The position numbers and the translations under genes were made by a program. From positions 1-5,241 of the forward strand of contig JBKQWK010000100.1 of NCBI GenBank assembly GCA_052139595.1: a stretch of DNA of 5,241 nucleotides. The letters run 5' to 3'. The DNA is from JBKQWK01 sp052139595 (GTDB taxonomy: Bacteria > Actinomycetota > Thermoleophilia > UBA2241). Below the pieces are notes generated by a model. That model searched no databases and was not told where the DNA came from. It saw only the letters and a list, made by a program, of their open reading frames with translations. Below are positions 1-5,241 of the stretch, in pieces (position 1 is the first letter of the stretch; each line of letters starts with the position of its first letter).

Positions 1-264
1 CGTGCCGCCCCCGCCCCGCAGGGGCTGCCGCTGCCGGCCGAGAACGCGCCCGCACCACGATTCGTCATCGAGTATGTCGCCGTCGTCGATGCCGCCACGT
101 TCGTACCGGAGCGCTCCCTGGGAGCGCGCTCGCTGCTCATCGCCGCCGTCCGCCTCGGCGCTACCCGCTTGCTCGACAACATCTCGCTCGCCCCGGCTGC
201 GCCCGGCGAGCCACACACACTTTCGTCCATCAGCGCGTACCCCGACGGGGACGCGACCGCGTGA
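1..264 (+). CDS. panC: Pantoate-beta-alanine ligase, C-terminal part (5' truncated by window edge)
   Basis: The frame is open from base 1 to the TGA at 262-264 and shows 87 residues of the C-terminal domain. The recognisable part is RFVIEYVAVVDAATF (visible residues 20-34) followed by GARSLLIAAVRLGATRLLDNI. This matches the usual end of PanC, where a YVEVVD-type strand is followed by a hydrophobic AARxGxxRLIDN strand. PanC is a cytosolic enzyme that condenses pantoate with beta-alanine using ATP to make pantothenate, the precursor of CoA. The ATP-binding HIGH and KMSKS-like motifs would lie upstream of the window and cannot be checked. Two oddities are a Pro/Ala-rich stretch before the YVAVVD strand (visible residues 2-19) and a tail of about 25 residues after LLDNI, where many PanC proteins stop soon after this motif. 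The stop codon overlaps an alternative GTG start of the next gene. Identification rests only on the C-terminal signature. Confidence 0.85.
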   Translation, partial: RAAPAPQGLPLPAENAPAPRFVIEYVAVVDAATFVPERSLGARSLLIAAVRLGATRLLDNISLAPAAPGEPHTLSSISAYPDGDATA

Positions 265-272
265 AAGGCAGG
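264..272 (+). promoter_or_regulatory. Ribosome binding site deciding the yjbQ start
   Basis: The purine-rich stretch AAAGGCAGG ends 6 bases before the ATG at 279. It favours that ATG over the in-frame GTG at 261, which overlaps the panC stop as GTGA and would add six residues (MKGRSS). The added residues match nothing typical of the family. Confidence 0.55.
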
Positions 273-278
273 TCCAGT

Positions 279-749
279 ATGGCAACAGTAAGCGTCAAGA
301 AGAAGGCAACACAGGTGCACGAGGGTCTTCTGTGCGTCGTCACCGGCACCATTGAGTTTGCCAGTCGCGGTGACGCTGATCTGATCAAGATCACCGCCGA
401 GGTCAGCGAGTCCATTCGCAAGGCAAACCTCAGTGACGGCACCGTAACCTTGTTCGTGCCCGGCGCCACCGGTGCGCTGACGACGCTCGAGTATGAGCCC
501 GGCGTCGTGCGCGACGTGCAGGCGATGCTCGACACGGTCGTGCCGCCAGACAAGCACTATCTGCACAACGACAACCTGAGGGATGGCAACGGCCACTCGC
601 ACGTCCGCGCTGGCCTGATCGGACCATCGCTCACCGTACCGTTTACGGCCGGTACGCTGACCCTGGGACGGTATCAGGACATCGTTTTCTGTGACTTCGA
701 TGCCCGCCCACGTGAGCGCCAGATCGTGGTGCAGGTGATGGGCGTATGA
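279..749 (+). CDS. yjbQ: YjbQ/UPF0047 family protein (secondary thiamine-phosphate synthase type)
   Basis: This 156-residue protein has the usual length of the single-domain YjbQ/UPF0047 family. Visible family signatures are FVPGATGALTTLEYEPG (59-75), the His-rich block HNDNLRDGNGHSHVRAGLIG (96-115) followed by PSLTVPF, LGRYQDIVFCDFD (129-141), and the closing strand RPRERQIVVQVMG (143-155). E. coli YjbQ has been reported to have weak thiamine-phosphate synthase activity that can compensate for ThiE, but the true physiological role is unsettled. The conserved His residues (H96, H106, H108 region) suggest a metal- or phosphate-binding pocket. The segment written HTTA in many members reads GATGA here, which looks like a distinct subgroup rather than damage because everything around it is intact. 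There is no signal peptide or membrane segment, so it is expected in the cytosol. Its TGA overlaps the ATG of the next gene (ATGA, 746-749), which indicates co-translation. The ATG at 279 was chosen for its ribosome binding site; GTG 261 is the alternative. Confidence 0.92.
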   Translation: MATVSVKKKATQVHEGLLCVVTGTIEFASRGDADLIKITAEVSESIRKANLSDGTVTLFVPGATGALTTLEYEPGVVRDVQAMLDTVVPPDKHYLHNDNLRDGNGHSHVRAGLIGPSLTVPFTAGTLTLGRYQDIVFCDFDARPRERQIVVQVMGV

Positions 750-2089
750 GCGCCACGAACAACTCGGTGAGCGTAGGCCCGGACACCGAGATCGCGCCTG
801 CGTCACGCATCATTCTTCAGGTTGCGCTCGACTTCGTCGATCTGCCGCGCGCCCTGAACGTTGCCCGTGAAGCAGTCGCCGGTGGCTGCGACTGGATCGA
901 GGCTGGCACACCGCTGATCAAGGCCGAAGGCCTGGAAGCGGTGCGCCAGCTCAAAGCGGCGTTTCCCGACAAGACAATCCTCGCCGACATGAAGACGATG
1001 GACGCTGGCCGCATCGAGGTTGAATACGCGGCTAAGGCCGGCGCCAGCGTTGTCGGCGTGCTTGGGGCGGCCAGCGACTCGACGATCAAAGAGTGCGCCG
1101 AGGCTGCCCGCAACTACGGTTGCAAGCTGATGGTCGATATGATCGAAGTCGCCGATCCAGTAACCCGCGCTCAACAGGCCGAGGCATTCGGCGCCGACTA
1201 CATTGGCATTCACACCGCTATCGACCAGCAGATGCGCGGCGAAGCACCATTGCAGACGCTGCGCCGTGTTGCTGAAGCCGTCAGCATCCCGGTCAGCGTC
1301 GCCGGCGGCATTAACTCGGAGACGGCGGCGGCGGCTGTCGCCGCCGGCGCCGCCATCGTCGTCGTTGGCGGCGCGATCATCAAGGCAACGGACGCGACCG
1401 CGGCGGCGGCGCAGATCCGGCGCGCAGTCGACGATCGCGTCAGTGTGGCAACGACACTGTACAAGCGCGCCGACGAAGCCAGCATCCGCACAATCCTCGA
1501 GCAGGTTTCAACCGCCAATATCAGCGACGCCTGGCATCGCCAGCCTAGCTTGCCCGGCATCAGACCACTGCTGCCGGGCGCACACATGTGCGGCCCGGCC
1601 GTGACCGTGCGCACGTATCCGGGCGACTGGGCCAAGCCCGTCGAAGCGATCGATCTCTGTCGGCCCGGCGACGTACTCGTCGTCGACGCCTTCAACAGCT
1701 ACCCCGCCATCTGGGGCGAGCTGGCGACGCACAGCGCGCAGGTCAAGGGACTGGCCGGCCTCGTCGTCTGGGGCGCAATTCGCGACACTCCCGAAATCGC
1801 ACGTTTGCAGTTTCCCGCCTTCTCCAGCCTCGTCAGCGCCAACGCCGGCGAGCCCAAAGGCTTTGGCGAGATCAACGTGCCGGTGCACGTCGCCGGTCAG
1901 ACGATCTCCCCCGGCGACTGGGTAGTTGGCGATGATGACGGCGTGATCGTGCTCCCCAAGGCACAGGCCGTGGAGCTGGCCAACCGGGCCATGGACGTGC
2001 TCGAGAAAGAGAACCGCATGCGTGCCGAAATCGACGCTGGCAAGACGCTCAGCGAAGTCGCTTACCTGCAGAAGTGGGAGAAACGCTGA
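746..2089 (+). CDS. 3-hexulose-6-phosphate synthase-like / RraA-like aldolase fusion protein
   Basis: This 447-residue protein has two domains. Residues about 22-230 form an OMP-decarboxylase-superfamily barrel of the HPS/KGPDC type. It shows LQVALDF with D29, the phosphate/substrate segment EAGTPLIK (52-59), the signature ADMKTMDAG with D81-K83-D86, VDMI at 130-133, H156, and the phosphate-binding loops AGGI (186-189) and VGGAII (207-212). HPS makes 3-hexulose-6-phosphate from formaldehyde and ribulose-5-phosphate, or runs in reverse. The closely related 3-keto-L-gulonate-6-phosphate decarboxylase cannot be excluded by eye. Residues about 238-447 form an RraA/HMG-aldolase-like domain with ISDAW (259-263), WGELATHSAQVKG (323-335), GAIRD with R346-D347 (the pair that binds pyruvate and Mg in class II HMG/CHA aldolases), and GDWVVGDDDGVIVLP (390-404). 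The same domain order occurs in proteins annotated as bifunctional hexulose-6-phosphate synthase/ribonuclease regulator, many of them archaeal. RNase E regulation is unlikely here; aldolase-type chemistry is the better guess. The start is the ATG in the ATGA overlap with yjbQ, with AGGTGAT about 6 bases upstream. The first 20 residues look like a disordered leader. No 6-phospho-3-hexuloisomerase gene is seen nearby. Confidence 0.93.
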   Translation: MSATNNSVSVGPDTEIAPASRIILQVALDFVDLPRALNVAREAVAGGCDWIEAGTPLIKAEGLEAVRQLKAAFPDKTILADMKTMDAGRIEVEYAAKAGASVVGVLGAASDSTIKECAEAARNYGCKLMVDMIEVADPVTRAQQAEAFGADYIGIHTAIDQQMRGEAPLQTLRRVAEAVSIPVSVAGGINSETAAAAVAAGAAIVVVGGAIIKATDATAAAAQIRRAVDDRVSVATTLYKRADEASIRTILEQVSTANISDAWHRQPSLPGIRPLLPGAHMCGPAVTVRTYPGDWAKPVEAIDLCRPGDVLVVDAFNSYPAIWGELATHSAQVKGLAGLVVWGAIRDTPEIARLQFPAFSSLVSANAGEPKGFGEINVPVHVAGQTISPGDWVVGDDDGVIVLPKAQAVELANRAMDVLEKENRMRAEIDAGKTLSEVAYLQKWEKR

Positions 2090-2175
2090 AACTGGCCAAA
2101 GGGCGTTCTACGACAAGCGCAGCGATCATCCGCGGACGCTGAGACTCGCCAGCGGAACGAAGTGGCGGCCGGCAT
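2090..2175. other. Gap between the convergent clusters
   Basis: These 86 bases lie between the stop of the HPS-RraA fusion gene and the stop of the opposing DUF123 gene. I see no gene, promoter or classical terminator here. The only structure is the first copy of a GC-rich repeat at 2164-2173, described separately. Confidence 0.7.
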
Positions 2176-2216
2176 TCAGGCGGCCGGCGAAGACCTGTAC
2201 GGCCGGCCGCCGGCCG
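2164..2216. repeat. GC-rich direct and inverted repeats able to form a hairpin at the convergence point
   Basis: GGCGGCCGGC occurs twice in direct orientation (2164-2173 and 2179-2188). Its exact reverse complement GCCGGCCGCC lies at 2202-2211, giving a possible 10-bp stem with a 13-base loop (2189-2201), or an alternative stem using the first copy. The hairpin lies about 90 bases after the stop of the plus-strand cluster and covers the last codons of the minus-strand DUF123 gene up to its stop codon. No T-run follows on either strand, so it is not a classical intrinsic terminator. It could still block or pause RNA polymerase from both sides or protect 3' ends. That role is inference. Confidence 0.5.
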
Positions 2217-2703
2217 TCCGCAACGCTTCATCGAGAGAAGTGCCGTGCGGCAGGTGAAGCAGGTGACCGGCGCAGTGACAATCACCGGCGCCAAAGCCGG
2301 CGACCGCCCGCTGAGCACCGGTCTGCCCGGCAAGAAAGTCGACGAGCGCGCACTCGTTGAGCGAGATGTCGAGCAACCAGGCGCGGCGACCGGGGTAGAT
2401 GGCTAGCAGGTAATCTGCATGCCAACGCAGCGGCTTGTCGGCGCGCAAATGACGAGCCACACGGGCGTCGCGCGCGACGAGAGCGCTGCCCACGTAGGCA
2501 AACCAGCCGCGCTCAAATGTTTGACGTCCCAGCGCGCCAACCGTCACTGCGGTCCGTCGCGGCACGTAGGTGATCACGACGTACAGACGATTCACCGCGA
2601 CGCCAGTCATCGTTCGGGTGGCATCAGTCGCGGCAGACACCACCTCAGTCGCTGGAGACACAGCGTCACTCTGTGCGCCGGCTTGGGCCGACGCATCGCT
2701 CAT
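2176..2703 (-). CDS. DUF123 / Uri-superfamily (GIY-YIG-like) endonuclease family protein
   Basis: This 175-residue protein carries a DUF123 (COG1833) domain at about residues 38-152. Visible marks are the first strand RLYVVITYV (39-47), the YIG-like element WFAYVGSAL (67-75), RVARHLR (81-87), LRWHADYLL (92-100), NECAL (116-120), and the family hallmark GFGAGDCHC (136-144) followed by HLLHLP (147-152). The fold is related to GIY-YIG nucleases (UvrC and intron endonucleases), but I know of no established biochemical role. In some archaea and bacteria the domain is linked to or annotated with endonuclease III, which fits its place directly after fpg. The ATG at 2703 overlaps the fpg TGA as ATGA, so translation is probably coupled; no clear ribosome binding site is visible. 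The first 30 or so residues are Ser/Ala/Thr-rich low complexity, and a later in-frame ATG at 2610 would give a tighter start just before the domain. An upstream in-frame start at 2808 would lie wholly within fpg and is unlikely. Confidence 0.87.
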   Translation of the reverse strand: MSDASAQAGAQSDAVSPATEVVSAATDATRTMTGVAVNRLYVVITYVPRRTAVTVGALGRQTFERGWFAYVGSALVARDARVARHLRADKPLRWHADYLLAIYPGRRAWLLDISLNECALVDFLAGQTGAQRAVAGFGAGDCHCAGHLLHLPHGTSLDEALRTAGGRPYRSSPAA

Positions 2704-3533
2704 GGTATCGGCCGCGGCCGGCGCCGACGAGGCTGGCAACGCGGACAAGAGTGCGTGCTCCGACCGCTGACGATAATCCGCTCGACGGGTGTACCGCAGA
2801 CGCGACAAGGCTCTCCCGTGCGCTGATAGACATTGAGAATTTTCTGGAAGCTGCCACGCGCGCCGGCCGGGTCGATGAAACTCTCGACCGACGCGCCCTC
2901 ATGATCGATACCAAGGCGCAGCACCGCCTGAATGGCGGCGTGCAGTCGCTGCGTTTCGCCCACTCCGACAGAGCCGGCGGGACGCAAGGGGTGCAGCCGC
3001 GCACGAAACAGCGCCTCATCGGCGTAGATATTGCCCATGCCAGCGATGTGACGCTGGTCGAGCAGAAAAGCCTTCAGCGGTGTCCGCCGGCCGTGCAAAA
3101 GCTGGCGCAGCAACGTCGGCGTAAACTCAGCGCTCAGCGGCTCGACGCCAAGTCTGGCGAAGAATGAACTCTCCTCGGCGAACGCAAGCCCCCGGACGCG
3201 ACCAAAGCGACGGGTGTCGTAGAAGTACAGGTCGGTGGCCGGGCCGAAGGTGATCACACAGCGCGGTCGACGAGCGCTATCTTCAGCTTCGAAGAGAAGC
3301 TGGCCCGTCATGCGCAAGTGCACAATCAGCAACGTCGCGCCAAAGTCGAGGATTAGATACTTGCCGCGCCGCCGCAGGCAGCGCAGGCGGCGCCCGACGA
3401 CCAACGCCCGCAGCTCGGCTTCGGACTGCGAGCTGACGGTTGCATCAATGACGGCGAGACTGCGCACAATCAGACCCGGCAATGAGGCCGCCAGACGCCG
3501 CCGAATCGTTTCAACTTCGGGCAGCTCAGGCAC
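2700..3533 (-). CDS. mutM: Formamidopyrimidine-DNA glycosylase (8-oxoguanine repair)
   Basis: This 277-residue protein is a complete Fpg/MutM at the normal family length. The enzyme removes 8-oxoguanine and formamidopyrimidines from DNA and then cuts the strand by beta/delta-elimination. The N-terminal MPELPEVET supplies the catalytic proline (P2 after Met removal) and E3, and K58 (in GKYLI) is the conserved helper lysine. HLRMTGQL (72-79) carries the conserved Met used for base stacking, and DTRRFGR (106-112) is also typical. The helix-two-turn-helix region is LLDQRHIAGMGNIYADEALF (157-176), with N168. The C-terminal zinc finger is complete: C243, C246, C263 and C266, with R258 in the hairpin between them. 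The GTG at 3533 is the only sensible start, since the proline must be residue 2. It overlaps the upstream gene by 8 bp (GTGCCTGA), and its TGA overlaps the next ATG. It has a basic Arg/Pro-rich tail after the finger (269-277). Confidence 0.98.
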   Translation of the reverse strand: MPELPEVETIRRRLAASLPGLIVRSLAVIDATVSSQSEAELRALVVGRRLRCLRRRGKYLILDFGATLLIVHLRMTGQLLFEAEDSARRPRCVITFGPATDLYFYDTRRFGRVRGLAFAEESSFFARLGVEPLSAEFTPTLLRQLLHGRRTPLKAFLLDQRHIAGMGNIYADEALFRARLHPLRPAGSVGVGETQRLHAAIQAVLRLGIDHEGASVESFIDPAGARGSFQKILNVYQRTGEPCRVCGTPVERIIVSGRSTHSCPRCQPRRRRPRPIP

Positions 3534-5208
3534 GAGCTGTGTCTCCGGTCACGTCATCACCGTGAGTCTCGGCATCACCACCGTTGACCGGTTGGCCGCT
3601 GGTGGGCACCGTCGCCGCGTCGCGACTGTCACTGGTGGGCGAGCAGCCACGGCCGCCGTCGGAAGCCCCTCCGTCCGGTTTGCCCGCCTCAACCGATTGC
3701 GTCTGCCACTGCTGCCACCAGTCGCGCAGCCAGGCCTCGGCCTCGTCCTTGTCGTGCAGTTCCCCGGCCTCGGCTTCTTCCCGCACGGCGGCGAGCGCGG
3801 CGCCGACCTCGCGACCTTGACCGATACCGAGCAAACGCATCACATCGGTGCCGCTCAGCAGCGGCGCCGACGGTGCCTTGGCAATGACACTCCACACGTC
3901 GCGCGCAAGGCGAACGTGCCGTGCGATCGCCACCGCACTGGTCTTTTCACCGCGCGTCGCCAGGCGATCGGCGAGCGAAAGCGCTACCGCCTCGAAGACG
4001 TACGGTTCCACAGCGCGCCGATAGCGCGCCACAGCCCGCTGCGTCAGTGGCTGCTCGCGGACGAGAAAACCGAGGCGCAGATGCTGGCGCACGAGCAGGA
4101 CGATGAACTGTTCGAAGCGACGGCTCGTTTTCAGGCGTCGGCAGATACCCGTTGCCAGGTGCGCTCCGATGACATCGTGATACCAGAACATCACCTTGCC
4201 GTCGGCGTCAACACGCCTGGTCGCCGGCTTGCCAAGGTCGTGTAACAACACCGCGTAGGCGAGCGGCACGAGCGGTGCCAAAGCCGGCATGTCAAGAGCG
4301 ACCGGCGAGGTCAACCAGGGGTTACCTTCGAGTTGGGCGACAATGCCTGGTACGTACTCGAGCGCTTCCAGGGTGTGCTCGAAGACGTCGAGGTGATGGA
4401 AACGATTCTGGGTGACGCCCTTGAGAGCGATGAGTTCTGGCAGCACCTCGACAAGGCCGCCGCAGGTGTCGAGAAGACGGAGTGCGGGCACACGCTGGCG
4501 CCCTGCCAGCAGAGCACTCAGCTCGTGCTCGACGCGTTCGCCGCTGATGGCGGTCAGGCCGCCGGCCGCTGCGCGGGCGGCCTGCTCCAGGCCCGGCACC
4601 GGCGCCAGATCCAGGTCGCAGGCAAAACGTGCCAGCCGCAGAACGCGCACCGGGTCGGCAGTCAGCCCGTCGCGAGAGCAGAGACGCAAACGGCCGGCGC
4701 GCAGGTCAACCAGACCGCCGAGCGGGTCTACGATTGCCGCCGACGAAGGTCCGATCGGCTCGCCGATCGGCGGCGCCATCTTGCTCACCGCTGCGCTGCT
4801 CGCCACCGGCACGCCACGCTCGCCGGTCGCTGCCCACGGGCCACGCACCAAGAGCGCCATGGCGTTGACCGTGAAGTCGCGAGCACGCAGGTCGTCAAGA
4901 ATGCTGGCACCGCGCAGCGGCGCCACATCGATGTGGCGATCATCGGCAAGAGCAATGCGATACGTCGCAAAGCGCTCCGAATAGGAGAAAACCGCTGCCT
5001 GGAGGGCATCGGCCAGCGCCGTCGCCACACGACCGACGTCGCCGCGCACTACCAGGTCGGCGTCAAGTGGATCGCGACCGAGGACTGTGTCACGCACCAC
5101 ACCACCGACAAACCAGGCGTCTTCCTCTGGGCGCAAGGCAGCAGCAGCAAGGAGTGCCAGATCCGGGAGCGCCGGCCACGCAGCAACCAGCTGGGCGCCG
5201 CTCTTCAC
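3526..5208 (-). CDS. tRNA CCA-adding / poly(A) polymerase family nucleotidyltransferase with HD domain
   Basis: This 560-residue class II nucleotidyltransferase probably adds or repairs the CCA end of tRNAs; CC-adding, A-adding or poly(A) polymerase activity cannot be excluded. The palm shows GGVVRD (35-40), the metal-binding pair D49/D51 in DADLVV, RDFTVNAMAL (110-119), DPLGGLVDL (161-169), DPVRVLRLARFA (185-196, base-selecting motif region) and ERVEHELSALL (224-234). An HD-type domain follows with HHLDVFEHTLEAL (271-283), LLHDLGKP with H323-D324, and FWYHDVIGAH (341-350), so a phosphohydrolase activity like that of E. coli Cca is possible. Residues about 123-158 are a low-complexity insertion with a PIGEPIG repeat. 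The last 55 or so residues (from about 505) are a Gly/Asp/Ser/Thr-rich tail without a recognised domain. The start is uncertain: GTG 5208 gives a normal spacing to the GGVVRD motif, but the frame stays open to the window edge and no strong ribosome binding site is seen. It heads the minus-strand cluster and overlaps mutM by 8 bp. Confidence 0.93.
   Translation of the reverse strand: MKSGAQLVAAWPALPDLALLAAAALRPEEDAWFVGGVVRDTVLGRDPLDADLVVRGDVGRVATALADALQAAVFSYSERFATYRIALADDRHIDVAPLRGASILDDLRARDFTVNAMALLVRGPWAATGERGVPVASSAAVSKMAPPIGEPIGPSSAAIVDPLGGLVDLRAGRLRLCSRDGLTADPVRVLRLARFACDLDLAPVPGLEQAARAAAGGLTAISGERVEHELSALLAGRQRVPALRLLDTCGGLVEVLPELIALKGVTQNRFHHLDVFEHTLEALEYVPGIVAQLEGNPWLTSPVALDMPALAPLVPLAYAVLLHDLGKPATRRVDADGKVMFWYHDVIGAHLATGICRRLKTSRRFEQFIVLLVRQHLRLGFLVREQPLTQRAVARYRRAVEPYVFEAVALSLADRLATRGEKTSAVAIARHVRLARDVWSVIAKAPSAPLLSGTDVMRLLGIGQGREVGAALAAVREEAEAGELHDKDEAEAWLRDWWQQWQTQSVEAGKPDGGASDGGRGCSPTSDSRDAATVPTSGQPVNGGDAETHGDDVTGDTARA
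3543..3546 (-). promoter_or_regulatory. Ribosome binding site of mutM inside the upstream gene
   Basis: On the minus strand a GGAG lies 9 bases before the GTG start at 3533, within the last codons of the nucleotidyltransferase gene. It supports the GTG start and suggests that mutM can be translated by re-initiation or directly, despite the 8-bp overlap. Confidence 0.5.
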
Positions 5209-5227
5209 TGCCGACCCGATCGTACGT

Positions 5228-5240
5228 GTGGCCGTGCCAC
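5228..5240. repeat. Short perfect inverted repeat upstream of the nucleotidyltransferase start
   Basis: GTGGC-CGT-GCCAC is a 5-bp stem with a 3-base loop, located 20 bases upstream of the GTG at 5208. Next to it is the palindrome CGTACG (5221-5226). It could be part of a leader or operator, or chance in GC-rich DNA; the window edge prevents a decision. Confidence 0.2.
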
Positions 5241-5241
5241 G

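Noticed and set aside
261..278. GTG start of yjbQ at 261 overlapping the panC stop
   Set aside because: The ATG at 279 has a well-spaced ribosome binding site and a typical YjbQ N-terminus. The GTG remains only an alternative.
1323..1412. CGG/GCG triplet runs resembling a microsatellite
   Set aside because: They encode Ala-rich helices of the barrel domain (SETAAAAVAAGAA and TAAAAQ) in frame, so biased codon use explains them.
2090..2163. Possible intrinsic terminator directly after the HPS-RraA gene
   Set aside because: Only a weak 5-bp CAGCG/CGCTG pairing is present, with no T-run, so no terminator was called.
2703..2808. Longer DUF123 start at 2808 on the minus strand
   Set aside because: This extension would be encoded wholly within the mutM zinc-finger region in another frame. 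It is Arg/Ala-rich, and the ATGA start at 2703 explains the gene better.
3235..4245. Open frame of 336 codons on the plus strand
   Set aside because: It lies antisense to mutM and the nucleotidyltransferase gene, both of which have clear motifs. Its translation is Arg-rich and unlike any family, as expected for a shadow frame in GC-rich DNA.
4412..4984. Open frame of 190 codons on the plus strand
   Set aside because: It is antisense to the well-supported nucleotidyltransferase palm region, is Arg/Ser-rich, and shows no domain.

Overview
The window is GC-rich, almost fully coding bacterial DNA. It holds two tightly packed gene clusters that converge on a short gap near 2.1 kb. GC-rich codon use, GTG starts, a DUF123 (COG1833) nuclease-like gene and a hexulose-phosphate synthase/RraA fusion like those of archaea would suit a Chloroflexota-like or other deep-branching GC-rich bacterium. 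This placement is only an inference, because no rRNA or other phylogenetic marker is present.

Plus-strand cluster (1-2089). It opens with the C-terminal end of pantoate-beta-alanine ligase (panC, 5' end outside the window). Next is a YjbQ/UPF0047 protein, then a 447-residue fusion of an OMP-decarboxylase-superfamily 3-hexulose-6-phosphate synthase-like barrel with an RraA-like aldolase domain. The panC stop lies 14 bases before the preferred yjbQ start, and yjbQ and the fusion gene share an ATGA overlap, so the three are probably co-transcribed. The cluster combines CoA precursor synthesis, a protein with reported thiamine-phosphate synthase side activity, and aldolase/lyase-type sugar-phosphate chemistry.

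Convergence zone (2090-2175). This 86-base gap has no gene. At its edge, reaching into the 3' end of the opposing gene, is a very GC-rich set of direct and inverted repeats (2164-2216) that can form a 10-bp hairpin. There is no T-tract.

Minus-strand cluster (5208 down to 2176). The order is a CCA-adding/poly(A) polymerase-type nucleotidyltransferase with an HD domain, then formamidopyrimidine-DNA glycosylase (fpg/mutM), then a DUF123/Uri-family GIY-YIG-like protein. The first pair overlaps by 8 bp and the second by 4 bp (ATGA), so translation is probably coupled. The cluster joins tRNA 3'-end maturation to oxidative base-excision repair and a putative nuclease.

No tRNA, rRNA, CRISPR array, insertion sequence or phage gene was seen. 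Most of the window is housekeeping. The points most worth a second look are the HPS-RraA fusion with no isomerase beside it, the coupling of the DUF123 protein to Fpg, and the low-complexity insertions and tails in several proteins.
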